43,137 bases of DNA from Paludibacteraceae bacterium (GTDB lineage: Bacteria; Bacteroidota; Bacteroidia; Bacteroidales; Paludibacteraceae): contig JAFWOU010000041.1 in the NCBI GenBank assembly GCA_017509715.1, forward strand, positions 1 through 43,137, written 5' to 3'. Position 1 is the stretch's first letter, and every line of letters starts with the position of its first letter. A model generated the notes under the pieces. That model was not told where the DNA came from. It saw nothing but the letters and a program-made list of their open reading frames with translations, and searched no databases. Below, one piece after another: positions 1-7,408 of the stretch. The translations under genes were made by a program, and so were the position numbers.

Positions 1-2
1 CC

Positions 3-137
3 TTTTGTACCGACTTCCCCTTCCTCACAAAGCAGGCGTTTCGTCTGCTCCTCTTTTGCCAAATCAAGAACTTGTAAGTTGTTGATTTGAGAGGAGGAAG
101 CGCGACCATTACATTTGTTGCATAGCAACTTAATCAT
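3..137 (-). CDS. Unknown partial ORF at the window edge
   Basis: An uninterrupted frame of 45 codons runs on the minus strand from an ATG at 137-135 to the window edge, so its C-terminus is missing. The peptide begins [17 protein letters not shown] and continues with a charged stretch rich in Lys and Glu that looks like genuine protein. A CNKC pair near residues 6-9 could be half of a zinc site, but I do not recognise a family. It abuts the mutase remnant head to head, with start codon and mutase homology only a few bases apart. A gene fragment of an inserted element, or a chimeric assembly edge, would both explain it. Confidence 0.4.
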   Translation of the reverse strand, partial: MIKLLCNKCNGRASSSQINNLQVLDLAKEEQTKRLLCEEGEVGTK

Positions 138-400
138 GGATCGCCGCTTCCGACGAGGAGAACGATGTCCATGTACTGGGTGTCTCCTCTCTCGCGGCAG
201 GTCACAAGACCCTCATCCAGCAGGTCATCGAGGAGCTCAAGAAACTCGGTCGTCCGGATATCATGGTCACCGCCGGTGGTGTCATCCCCGCGCAGGACTA
301 TGACTTCCTCTACAAAGCCGGCGTTGCCGCTATCTTTGGTCCGGGTACTCCGGTTGCTTATAGCGCGAAAGTAGTTATGCAGTTGCTCATGCAGGAGTAA
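134..400 (+). pseudogene. mutB: Methylmalonyl-CoA mutase large subunit, C-terminal fragment
   Basis: Only the end of the adenosylcobalamin-binding domain is present. The frame is closed by a TAA at 131-133, and recognisable mutase sequence starts at about 143. It holds the family segments [26 protein letters not shown] and AIFGPGT, which line the B12 lower-face pocket, and ends with TAA at 398-400. The full enzyme interconverts methylmalonyl-CoA and succinyl-CoA in the propionate/succinate pathway and is usually over 700 residues. The catalytic barrel and the B12-coordinating DxHxxG motif would lie upstream and are absent. The break may be a real insertion or an assembly edge; either way this fragment alone cannot be a working enzyme. 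Confidence 0.8.
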
Positions 401-422
401 TTGCAAGAGTAGAGTAGTAATA

Positions 423-459
423 GAGAAAGAGAACGCCCGATTTGGACGTTCTCTTTCTC
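423..459. terminator. Bidirectional intrinsic terminator
   Basis: A perfect 13-base inverted repeat (GAGAAAGAGAACG and its complement) surrounds an 11-base loop. It lies between the mutase stop (400) and the end of the convergent lipoprotein gene (477), so it can serve both strands. The U-rich arm is part of the stem rather than a separate T tract. Confidence 0.7.
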
Positions 460-476
460 ATTGGTCCTTAGGTATA

Positions 477-992
477 TTATTTTCCTTCTTGCAATACTAT
501 CTTGAGCAGTTCTACAGACAATTCCGTTTGGTCCTGAAGAATCGAAGCGGTCAGAAGCATGTGGCGCGGCTCGGTGACGTCCCAATGAAAGCCATTCGGG
601 GTCTTTCGGGTTTCGCTCTGAAGCACGTACACATAGCCCTGCGTCAGACCGTCTTTTAGCACTCGGTCGATACACAATATGCGGTTGTTTCGGCGGTCGA
701 TCACGATGTTGCGCCAGATGTATTGTGCGGGTTGGGTGGTATGCGACTGCGAGAACGTGGTGCGCCAGATCATCATTGCGCCTTCGTCATTCACCTCGTA
801 GTCGGGCAACCAATCCACGTACCTATCGCACCGGAAGGAATACACATCCGGCTTCACCGGTTTGAATTTGCTCACCCGGAACGGTACGTTTTGCTGTACT
901 TCCTGCGTATATTCCGCTTCCGTCAGCGCCTTCTGACTCCCGCATCCAACCAAGACTAGCGCTGTTGCTATTATAATGAATAGATTCTTCAT
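477..992 (-). CDS. Small lipoprotein of unknown function
   Basis: This 171-residue protein starts MKNLFIIIATALVLVGCGSQ. That is a lipoprotein signal peptide with lipobox LVGC at residues 14-17, so it is expected to be anchored in a membrane by its Cys. The mature part is mixed alpha/beta in character, with several Trp, Tyr and Arg residues (DWLPDYEV, MMIWRTTF, IVIDRRNNRILCIDRV). I recognise no domain. It is transcribed alone from its own promoter at 1021-1052, divergent from the flavoprotein gene, and ends at the bidirectional terminator at 423-459. The start is fixed by the signal peptide and a ~30-base leader. Confidence 0.8.
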   Translation of the reverse strand: MKNLFIIIATALVLVGCGSQKALTEAEYTQEVQQNVPFRVSKFKPVKPDVYSFRCDRYVDWLPDYEVNDEGAMMIWRTTFSQSHTTQPAQYIWRNIVIDRRNNRILCIDRVLKDGLTQGYVYVLQSETRKTPNGFHWDVTEPRHMLLTASILQDQTELSVELLKIVLQEGK

Positions 993-1020
993 GGTTCTAT
1001 CTGTTTTTTCAATTTGCCTG

Positions 1021-1052
1021 CAAAGTTAGTGCTTTTTTTCGAAATATGCAAA
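1021..1052 (-). promoter_or_regulatory. Promoter of the 477-992 lipoprotein gene
   Basis: Read on the minus strand: TTTG (1052-1049), a 20-base spacer holding CATATTTC and an A run, then TAACTTTG (1028-1021). This fits the Bacteroidota -33/-7 consensus. Confidence 0.75.
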
Positions 1053-1069
1053 AAAAAACATACATAAAA

Positions 1070-1101
1070 TTTGTACATGTCGGATTTTTTTTGTAACTTT
1101 G
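1070..1101 (+). promoter_or_regulatory. Promoter of the flavoprotein-yqeY-tnaA run
   Basis: TTTG at 1070-1073, 20-base spacer with ACATGTC and a T8 run, TAACTTTG at 1094-1101. The start codon at 1121 lies only 19 bases past the -7 box, so the mRNA leader must be very short. Confidence 0.8.
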
Positions 1102-1120
1102 CGCAAATTTTGACGCAAAG

Positions 1121-1735
1121 ATGAAAGTACTGCTGATTAACGGTTCGCCGCACAAGGGCGGGAACACGTATCTGGCGCTGAAAGAAGCGGCGCAAGAACT
1201 GGAACGGAACGGGATAGAGACCGAGATCGTAGGTGTCGGAACGAAACCGGTACGCGGCTGTATTGCGTGCTCGACCTGCAAGACAAAGGGCAATGGGAAG
1301 TGCGTATTTGACGACGATCTATGCAACGAAGTAAGCGCCAAGATGGCGGAGAGCGACGCGCTGATCGTAGGTTCGCCGGTATATTACGGACAACCGAACG
1401 CCACGGTGCTGGCGCTGGTGCAACGCATGCTATACTCGAACGGGGCCGCCTTCAGCGGCAAGCCGGCGGCAGGCGTGGCGGTATGCCGGAGAGGAGGCGC
1501 CACAGCGGCGCTGCAGACGCTGAATATGCCATTTCAGCTACTGAATATGCCGATCGTGACGAGCCAGTACTGGAACATCGTATACGGACGCACAGAAGGC
1601 GAAGCGGCGCTGGACAAAGAAGGCATGCAGACCATGCGGTCGATGGCACGGAATATGGCATACCTGCTTAAAGCGACGGAAGGTAAGGCCAAGCCGGAAT
1701 ACGAGGCACGGCAGGCGATGCACTTCATCCGATAA
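1121..1735 (+). CDS. Flavodoxin-fold NAD(P)H-dependent reductase, iron-sulfur flavoprotein type
   Basis: The 204-residue protein opens with a flavodoxin-like strand and the FMN phosphate loop GSPHKGGNT (residues 8-16). Four cysteines at 47, 50, 53 and 61 are spaced C-x2-C-x2-C-x7-C. That compact pattern is the [4Fe-4S] motif of archaeal and anaerobe iron-sulfur flavoproteins (Isf), which pass electrons between ferredoxin-like donors and FMN. A second FMN-contact segment, GSPVYYGQPNATV, lies near residue 85. It is probably cytosolic and redox-active under anaerobic conditions; the substrate is unknown. It is the first gene after the promoter at 1070-1101 and is followed 24 bases later by the YqeY gene. 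Family call is firm; the iron-sulfur cluster is inferred from Cys spacing only. Confidence 0.85.
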   Translation: MKVLLINGSPHKGGNTYLALKEAAQELERNGIETEIVGVGTKPVRGCIACSTCKTKGNGKCVFDDDLCNEVSAKMAESDALIVGSPVYYGQPNATVLALVQRMLYSNGAAFSGKPAAGVAVCRRGGATAALQTLNMPFQLLNMPIVTSQYWNIVYGRTEGEAALDKEGMQTMRSMARNMAYLLKATEGKAKPEYEARQAMHFIR

Positions 1736-1759
1736 TAAGATATAGATAAAAAAAGAGAT

Positions 1760-2206
1760 ATGAAAAACGAGTTGAATGCCTTGATCATGGAGGCAATGAA
1801 GAACCATGATACGGTGCGCACAGAGAGCCTGCGCGCGATAAAGAGTGCGTTTCTGAACTGGCAGACCAGCAAGGAGAATGCCGGCAAGGAGCTGACAGAG
1901 GCGGATGAGATCCAGATCATCAAGAAGATGGTGAAGCAGCGTCAGGAGTCGGTGGAACAATACCAGGCAGCCGGACGTCAGGAACTGGCAGACGCAGAGA
2001 AAGCGCAGATAGGCGTGCTGGAGACCTTCCTGCCTCAGGCAGCGAGCGAAGAGGACATCCTGGGTGCGTTCAACAGCGCCAAGGAGGCCAACGGTTGGGA
2101 CGCAGAGAAAAGGAACATGGGACTGTTCGTAAAAGCCATCAAGGCGGCACTACCGAATGCGGACGGCAAGATGGTGGCGCAAGTGGTGCAGAGCCAACTG
2201 GCATAA
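1760..2206 (+). CDS. GatB/YqeY domain protein
   Basis: A 148-residue, highly charged, mostly helical protein with typical YqeY features: an N-terminal helix beginning MKNELNALIMEAMK, the segment VRTESLRAIKSAFLNW, a central helix pair (EADEIQIIKKMVKQRQESVEQY) and the C-terminal QAASEEDI...GLFVKAIKAAL part. The fold is shared with the tail domain of the GatB subunit of the tRNA-dependent amidotransferase, which binds tRNA. The role of the free-standing form is unsettled. Length matches the family. It lies between the flavoprotein and tryptophanase genes on one probable transcript, with a short AG-rich leader just before the ATG. Confidence 0.9.
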   Translation: MKNELNALIMEAMKNHDTVRTESLRAIKSAFLNWQTSKENAGKELTEADEIQIIKKMVKQRQESVEQYQAAGRQELADAEKAQIGVLETFLPQAASEEDILGAFNSAKEANGWDAEKRNMGLFVKAIKAALPNADGKMVAQVVQSQLA

Positions 2207-2247
2207 GGAACCGAAAAGAAAGAAAACATACTAAATCTAATACCGAT

Positions 2248-3621
2248 ATGGAACTCCCGTTTGCTGAATCATGGAAGATCAAGATGGTGGAACCCATCCG
2301 CAAATCTTCTCGCCAAGAACGCGAGCAATGGCTTCGCGAGGCGAAAAACAACGTGTTCATGCTCCGCTCAGAGCAAGTGTATATCGACCTGCTGACCGAC
2401 TCGGGTACAGGTGCTATGTCTGACCGCCAATGGGCCGCACTCATGATGGGCGATGAGAGTTACTCGGGTGCGAGATCGTTCTTCGAATTCAAGAACGTAG
2501 TGACCGAGTTGACTGGCTTCGAATACGTCATCCCGACGCACCAGGGTAGGGCGGCCGAGAATGTGCTGTTCTCGTACCTGGTGAAGGCAGGACAGGTGAT
2601 CCCCGGCAATGCGCATTTTGACACCACCAAGGGGCATATAGAGGCCCGCAAGGCAGTGGCGAAAGACGTGACCTGCGACGAGGCCAAGGATACGCAACTG
2701 GAGGCGCCATTCAAGGGCAACGTATCGCTGGAGAAACTGGAGAAGGTGCTGAAGGAGAACGAGGGCAAGGTGCCATTCATGGTGCTGACGGTGACGAACA
2801 ACACCGTAGGCGGACAGCCCGTCTCGATGGCTAATATCAAGGCTACATGCGAGCTATGCCACCGGTATGGCGTGGCCGTGAATATGGACTCGGCACGCTT
2901 TGCAGAGAATGCGTACTTCATCAAGACCCGCGAACCCGGCTACGAGAACAAGACGATCAAAGAGATCGCGAAGGAGATGTTCAGCTACGTGGACTCGATG
3001 ACCATGTCGGCCAAGAAGGACGGACTGGTGAATATGGGCGGATTCATCGCCACGAATCGACAGGAGTGGTACGAGGGTTGCAAGCAGTTCTGCATCCCGT
3101 TTGAGGGTTTTCTCACATACGGCGGCATGAACGGACGCGACATGGCGGCACTATCAGTAGGACTGATGGAGAATACGGAATACGACATGCTGGATACGCG
3201 CATCCGTCAGGTGGAGTACCTGGCCAAGAAACTGGATGAATACGGCATACCGTACCAGCGTCCCGCCGGCGGACATGCCATATTCGTGGATGCGGACAAG
3301 GTGCTGGATCAGATACCGAAAGAGGAATTTCCGGCGCAGACGCTGACCTGCGAACTATACCTGGAAGCCGGTATACGAGCCTGCGAGATAGGGTATATCC
3401 TGGCGGATCGTGACCCCGTGACGAGGGAGAATAGGTTCGGCGGACTGGACTTCGTACGCCTGTGCATCCCGAGACGTGTATATACGAACAACCATATGGA
3501 CGTGATAGCCGCGGCGCTGAAGAACGTGTATGACCGTAGGCACGAGATCAAGCACGGACTGCGTATCACGAAGGAGGCGCCGCTCATGCGACACTTCACG
3601 GTAGAACTGGAGCGAATCTGA
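2248..3621 (+). CDS. tnaA: Tryptophanase
   Basis: A 457-residue PLP-dependent beta-eliminating lyase that splits tryptophan into indole, pyruvate and ammonium. The PLP lysine sits in MSAKKDG (about residue 257), the aldolase-fold cofactor pocket includes THQGR (97-101) and DSARFAENAYFIK (about 214-226). Tyrosine phenol-lyase is the close alternative. Here FDTTKGH, DSARFAENAYFIK and the C-terminal RHFTVEL match tryptophanase, and the His at about 449 occupies the position held by Phe in tyrosine phenol-lyase, so tryptophan is the likelier substrate. The start at 2248 is chosen because homology begins with MELPFAESWKIK; the longer frame upstream runs through yqeY. Only 41 bases separate it from yqeY, leaving no room for a TnaC leader peptide, and no permease gene follows. 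Confidence 0.9.
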   Translation: MELPFAESWKIKMVEPIRKSSRQEREQWLREAKNNVFMLRSEQVYIDLLTDSGTGAMSDRQWAALMMGDESYSGARSFFEFKNVVTELTGFEYVIPTHQGRAAENVLFSYLVKAGQVIPGNAHFDTTKGHIEARKAVAKDVTCDEAKDTQLEAPFKGNVSLEKLEKVLKENEGKVPFMVLTVTNNTVGGQPVSMANIKATCELCHRYGVAVNMDSARFAENAYFIKTREPGYENKTIKEIAKEMFSYVDSMTMSAKKDGLVNMGGFIATNRQEWYEGCKQFCIPFEGFLTYGGMNGRDMAALSVGLMENTEYDMLDTRIRQVEYLAKKLDEYGIPYQRPAGGHAIFVDADKVLDQIPKEEFPAQTLTCELYLEAGIRACEIGYILADRDPVTRENRFGGLDFVRLCIPRRVYTNNHMDVIAAALKNVYDRRHEIKHGLRITKEAPLMRHFTVELERI

Positions 3622-3623
3622 GA

Positions 3624-3673
3624 GGCCGTCAGCCATCGGCCAGGTCAGACCTGCGTCAGGTGCTTCCGAGCAC
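3624..3673. other. Three adjacent short hairpins after tnaA
   Basis: Directly after the tnaA stop come GGCCG/CGGCC (3624-3641), the near-palindrome CAGGTCAGACCTG (3641-3653) and GTGCT-TCCG-AGCAC (3660-3673). No T tract follows. They may help end or protect the tnaA transcript; none alone is a standard intrinsic terminator. Confidence 0.4.
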
Positions 3674-3684
3674 TCCGATAAAGA

Positions 3685-3712
3685 GCCGAATGCTGAAAGC
3701 TGAAAGCTGAAT
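3685..3712. repeat. Period-7 repeat array, 4 units
   Basis: Four consecutive heptamers: GCCGAAT, GCTGAAA twice, then GCTGAAT. The array lies between tnaA and the promoter of the acyl-CoA ligase gene. Confidence 0.85.
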
Positions 3713-3735
3713 ACCACAAAAAAATCGCACATAAA

Positions 3736-3767
3736 TTTGCACATGTGCGATTTTTTTTGTACCTTTG
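3736..3767 (+). promoter_or_regulatory. Promoter of the acyl-CoA ligase-mnmA run
   Basis: TTTG at 3736-3739, 20-base spacer with the palindrome GCACATGTGC and a T8 run, TACCTTTG at 3760-3767. The following CGCCCGATTTTGG resembles the early transcribed bases of the gmd and tRNA-His promoters. Confidence 0.85.
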
Positions 3768-3790
3768 CGCCCGATTTTGGAAAAATAGAA

Positions 3791-5428
3791 ATGGAAAAGC
3801 ATTATTTAGAATATCTGAACAGCGTCATGAAGCGTCAGTGGGACGACGAAGCGCTGTCGGACTACGGCGAAGCCAAGGCCTATACCTTTGGTGGTCTGGC
3901 CCAGGAAATGCTGCGCCTGCATGAGCTGTTTAAACTGCTCGGCATCAAGAAGGGCGACAAGATCGCACTGGCCGGACGCAACTGCGCCAACTGGGCTGTA
4001 GCCTACCTGGCTATTGCATCGTATGAAGCCGTAGTGGTCAGCATTCTGCAGGACTTCAAGGCCGAGGATATCAGTCACCTGTTGGCGCACTCGGACTCGA
4101 AGTTGCTCTTCGTAGGTCCGTACGTATGGCACGAACTTCAGCACCAGCCCTTGGCCGAGGTGCAAGCCGCCGTGTCGCTCGTAGATTTCAGTCCGCTGAA
4201 AGTGGCGGAAGGCGTAGCATTCCCCACGGAACAGGAACTGGACGAAGCCTACAGCAAGCATTATCCCCAGGGCATTGAGCCGGAGGATATCCACTTCACG
4301 GCCGATGCGGATGCGATGTGCCTGATCAACTATACATCGGGCAGTACGGGTAGTCCGAAGGGCGTGATGCTGAACGGACGCAGCCTGAGCAACAACGTAG
4401 AGGTAGGGCATCAGATCCTGCCGGTAGAACCCGGACAAAGACTGGTATCGATGTTGCCGTTGGCGCATATGTTCGGCCAGGTGTGCGAGTTCCTATATCC
4501 GCTAACATGCGGTACGCATATCTACTTCCTGACGAAGAGCCCGACGCCATCAATACTGCTGAAAGCGATGCAAGAGGTGCAGCCCTACCTGGTAGTGACC
4601 GTACCGCTCGTGATCGAGAAGATCCACAAGAAATCGCTGGACCCGATGCTGAGCAAGAAGGTGATCCGTGCATTCTGGTACACACCTATCGTGGGTCAGA
4701 TCATTCGAGCTCGCGTGAAGAGCGCCCTGAAGAATGCCTTTGGCGGCAAGTTGCGCTACTTCATATGCGGCGGTGCGGCGATGAATCCCATCGTAGAGAA
4801 ATGTCTGATGGATATCCACTTCCCGCTCTCGATCGGCTACGGCATGACGGAGTGCGGACCGCTAATCGGCGGTAACCCGCCTAAGTACTTCAAGGCGCGC
4901 TCGGGTGGTGTGCCGGTGAAGAATATGGAGGTGAAGATCGACAACCCGAATAACTCGGGCGTAGGCGAGATACTCGTGAAGGGCGAGAACGTGATGATGG
5001 GATACTACAAGAACGAGGAAGCCACGAAGGCCGTCTTTACCGAGGACGGATGGATGCGTACGGGCGACCTGGGATGTATGGACAAGCGCCAGAACATATT
5101 CATCAAGGGGCGCAACAAGACCATGATCCTGGGCGCCAGCGGACAGAATATCTATCCGGAGGAGATCGAGGATAAGCTGAACAACCAGACCGGAGTAGGT
5201 GAGTCGCTCGTGGTAGAACGCGAGGGCAAACTGGTGGCACTCGTCTTCCCCGACGAGACGCTAGCTAAGCGCATGACCCTGGAGGAACTGCAGAAGCAGA
5301 TGCGCGAGAACCTGCAACGGCTCAACAAACTCATACCGGGCTACTCGCAGGTATCGGACATCGAGATCAAGCAAGAGCCCTTTGAGAAGACGCCGAAGAA
5401 GTCGATCAAGAGGTTCCTGTATAAGTAA
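3791..5428 (+). CDS. Long-chain acyl-CoA synthetase (AMP-binding)
   Basis: This 545-residue adenylate-forming enzyme activates a carboxylic acid, most likely a long-chain fatty acid, to acyl-AMP and then acyl-CoA. Visible core motifs: the ATP loop YTSGSTGSPKGV (about 180-191), YGMTECGP in the middle, GWMRTGDLG with the ATP-ribose Asp, IFIKGRNKTMI at the hinge, and the catalytic Lys region PKKSIKRFLYK at the C-terminus. There is no signal peptide, so it is cytosolic or membrane-associated. The start at 3791 gives a short leader behind the promoter at 3736-3767; an upstream in-frame ATG would lie inside the promoter. Chain length is not readable from sequence. mnmA follows 31 bases later. Confidence 0.88.
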   Translation: MEKHYLEYLNSVMKRQWDDEALSDYGEAKAYTFGGLAQEMLRLHELFKLLGIKKGDKIALAGRNCANWAVAYLAIASYEAVVVSILQDFKAEDISHLLAHSDSKLLFVGPYVWHELQHQPLAEVQAAVSLVDFSPLKVAEGVAFPTEQELDEAYSKHYPQGIEPEDIHFTADADAMCLINYTSGSTGSPKGVMLNGRSLSNNVEVGHQILPVEPGQRLVSMLPLAHMFGQVCEFLYPLTCGTHIYFLTKSPTPSILLKAMQEVQPYLVVTVPLVIEKIHKKSLDPMLSKKVIRAFWYTPIVGQIIRARVKSALKNAFGGKLRYFICGGAAMNPIVEKCLMDIHFPLSIGYGMTECGPLIGGNPPKYFKARSGGVPVKNMEVKIDNPNNSGVGEILVKGENVMMGYYKNEEATKAVFTEDGWMRTGDLGCMDKRQNIFIKGRNKTMILGASGQNIYPEEIEDKLNNQTGVGESLVVEREGKLVALVFPDETLAKRMTLEELQKQMRENLQRLNKLIPGYSQVSDIEIKQEPFEKTPKKSIKRFLYK

Positions 5429-5429
5429 A

Positions 5430-5457
5430 GGCGAAAGATTATAGGCGAAAGGCTAAA
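5430..5457. repeat. Period-7 repeat array upstream of mnmA
   Basis: Four heptamers: GGCGAAA at 5430 and 5444, GATTATA at 5437 and GGCTAAA at 5451. The array fills the whole spacer between the ligase stop and the mnmA ATG at 5460 and supplies the purine-rich sequence where a ribosome-binding site would sit. Confidence 0.85.
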
Positions 5458-5459
5458 GA

Positions 5460-6530
5460 ATGGCAAAAAAGGTGCTCATAGCGATGTCGGGCGGGATTGA
5501 CTCAACAGTGTCGGCGATACTGCTCAGAGAGCAAGGGTATGACCTGGTAGGTTGTACCTTTCGCACGTTTGATAGCATACGTGAGTCGTGCCTGGCCAAG
5601 GAGAAAGGGTGCTGCTCGATAGAGAGCATCATGGAGGCCAAGCACAACGCCGAGCAGATGGGCTTTGAGCATCATATCGTGGACTATCGCGACACGTTCC
5701 GACGGCAGGTGATCCGGAACTTTGTGGACGAATATAACCGCGGAAGAACGCCGAACCCGTGCGTACTGTGCAACGCCTATATCAAGTGGGGCGAATTGCT
5801 GCGCATGGCCGACGAGATGGGTTGCGACTATATCGCTACGGGGCATTATGCCCGCACCCAGGAGCATGACGGCCATATGTACCTGGCCACGGCGGCCGAT
5901 ACGCATAAGGACCAGACCTACTTCCTATGGCGGCTGACGGAGCAGAACCTGCGTAGAACTATCTTCCCGCTTGGCGATTTGACCAAGGACCAGGTGCGTC
6001 AGATAGCACGGGATCACGGCTATGAGACGCTGGCGAAGAAACGCGAGAGCCAGGAGATATGCTTCGTGCCGGACAACGACTACCGCAGGTTTCTGAAAGA
6101 CGAGGGCGTAGAGACGCAGCCGGGTGAATACGTGGATCGTGAAGGGCACGTGCTGGGAAAGCATGAGGGCTTTCAGCACTATACGATCGGTCAGCGCAAG
6201 GGCTTAGGGATCGCGCTGGGTAGTCCGCGCTTTGTAACGCATATCGATGCGGAACATAACCGCGTCATGCTGGGCGAACGCGACGACCTGCTGGCTACGG
6301 AGGCTACGGCGACGGACCTGATGCTGATCAACGAGGAGGCGCTCAGGAAGAATCCCGCAGTGGAAGCCCGCGTACGCTACCGTTCGCCGGCCGTGAAAGC
6401 CCAGGTGGCGGTAGAGGCCGATAGGATAAGACTACGGTTTGAGCAAGCAGTATGGGGCATTACGCCCGGACAGTCGGTGGTGATGTACCAGGACGGAAGG
6501 GTAGTAGGAGGAGGACTTTTGGAGAATTAA
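5460..6530 (+). CDS. mnmA: tRNA-specific 2-thiouridylase
   Basis: The 356-residue enzyme adds sulfur to U34 of Lys, Glu and Gln tRNAs after ATP activation. The PP-loop SGGIDS is at residues 10-15. The two catalytic cysteines are in NPCVLCN (Cys101) and EICFVPD (Cys201), the normal spacing for the family. ATGHYAR and the C-terminal domain beginning at HYTIGQRKGLG are also typical. The length is standard. The gene appears co-transcribed with the acyl-CoA ligase, separated only by the heptamer array. Some Bacteroidota carry more than one MnmA-like gene; this is a complete one. Confidence 0.93.
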   Translation: MAKKVLIAMSGGIDSTVSAILLREQGYDLVGCTFRTFDSIRESCLAKEKGCCSIESIMEAKHNAEQMGFEHHIVDYRDTFRRQVIRNFVDEYNRGRTPNPCVLCNAYIKWGELLRMADEMGCDYIATGHYARTQEHDGHMYLATAADTHKDQTYFLWRLTEQNLRRTIFPLGDLTKDQVRQIARDHGYETLAKKRESQEICFVPDNDYRRFLKDEGVETQPGEYVDREGHVLGKHEGFQHYTIGQRKGLGIALGSPRFVTHIDAEHNRVMLGERDDLLATEATATDLMLINEEALRKNPAVEARVRYRSPAVKAQVAVEADRIRLRFEQAVWGITPGQSVVMYQDGRVVGGGLLEN

Positions 6531-6539
6531 AAATTTTTA

Positions 6540-6567
6540 GTCGAAAGATAAAAGTCGAAAGAAAAAA
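6540..6567. repeat. Period-7 repeat array after mnmA
   Basis: Four heptamers: GTCGAAA (6540, 6554) alternating with GATAAAA and GAAAAAA. An 11-base part, AAAGTCGAAAG at 6551-6561, is exactly complementary to 6618-6628. Confidence 0.8.
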
Positions 6568-6613
6568 GCCTAGTATGTATTCGTTATTGAAAACGATAGT
6601 AACAATATCATTA

Positions 6614-6648
6614 TCTGCTTTCGACTTTCGACTATGGACTTTAGACAA
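6614..6648. repeat. Period-7 repeat array upstream of the SGNH gene, inverted
   Basis: Five heptamers ending just before the ATG at 6656: TCTGCTT, TCGACTT, TCGACTA, TGGACTT, TAGACAA at 7-base steps. It is the inverse of the array at 6540-6567, so the two can pair across a 56-base gap. Confidence 0.85.
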
Positions 6649-6655
6649 CATAAAG

Positions 6656-7408
6656 ATGAAACGTATAAGTATTGTATTAGTTTGTTTGCTGGCGGCTGGG
6701 ATGGTGACAGCCAGAGATGTTAGGTATGCCTTTCTGGGTGATAGCAACACCTGGAACGGTGGGGTAGACTGCTCGCGACAAGAGAGCTGGACCTACTGGT
6801 TTATGCAGCAGATGCAACCGGCTACGTGCTACAATCTGGCACGTTCGGGAGCCACATGGACCAACACGGCAGAGACAATGCGTGCGCCGTATGACAGTAC
6901 GGCTGTGCTGAGTGAGCAAAACGTAGTATTCAATCAGGTGGTACGCTTGCTGCAACGCGTGCAACTGAAAGTGCAGGACGCACCGGACGTGATCCTGATC
7001 ATGGCCGGCACCAACGATGCATGGTTTGAACAGAAGCGACCGGGTATATGGGACATGACGGTAGAAGAGGCTTTTGCCGTGGACGGCAAGGTGCTGATGC
7101 ACAAGGAGCCGGGTGAGGTAGGTTCGCTGGCCCTCTCGGTGCGCTACAGCGTAGAGACCCTGCAACGGGCCTTTCCGCTGGCCGATATCGTGCTGCTGAC
7201 GCCCATGCCGACTACCAAGGCGTCGGCGGAGAAAATCGCCCGCGTGAGTGAGGTGATCGACGGATGCGGACTGGCAGCCGGCGTGCCGGTGATCCACCTG
7301 GAGAATGAACAGATAGAGACCAAAGACGGCACTCATACCAATGTGGCGGGGGCCAAGAAACTGGGACAGAAAATAGCTGGAATCATTACGCGCTATGGTA
7401 TTCGCTGA
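6656..7408 (+). CDS. Exported SGNH/GDSL hydrolase
   Basis: A 250-residue protein with a signal peptide (MKRISIVLVCLLAAGMVTAR) followed by an SGNH esterase fold. Block I is GDSN with nucleophile Ser about residue 30, block III is GTND near 118-121, and block V is DGTH near 224-227, supplying the catalytic Asp and His. SGNH enzymes add or remove acyl groups on sugars and lipids. Its place directly before an MBOAT acyltransferase (14-base overlap) and a DHHW-motif protein argues for a part in glycan O-acetylation, either as esterase or transferase. The start is set by the signal peptide; the frame is open further upstream through the repeat arrays. Confidence 0.85.
   Translation: MKRISIVLVCLLAAGMVTARDVRYAFLGDSNTWNGGVDCSRQESWTYWFMQQMQPATCYNLARSGATWTNTAETMRAPYDSTAVLSEQNVVFNQVVRLLQRVQLKVQDAPDVILIMAGTNDAWFEQKRPGIWDMTVEEAFAVDGKVLMHKEPGEVGSLALSVRYSVETLQRAFPLADIVLLTPMPTTKASAEKIARVSEVIDGCGLAAGVPVIHLENEQIETKDGTHTNVAGAKKLGQKIAGIITRYGIR

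Noticed and set aside
2207..2247. A TnaC-like leader peptide before tryptophanase
   Set aside because: Only 41 bases are available and no suitable short frame with a Trp codon is seen.
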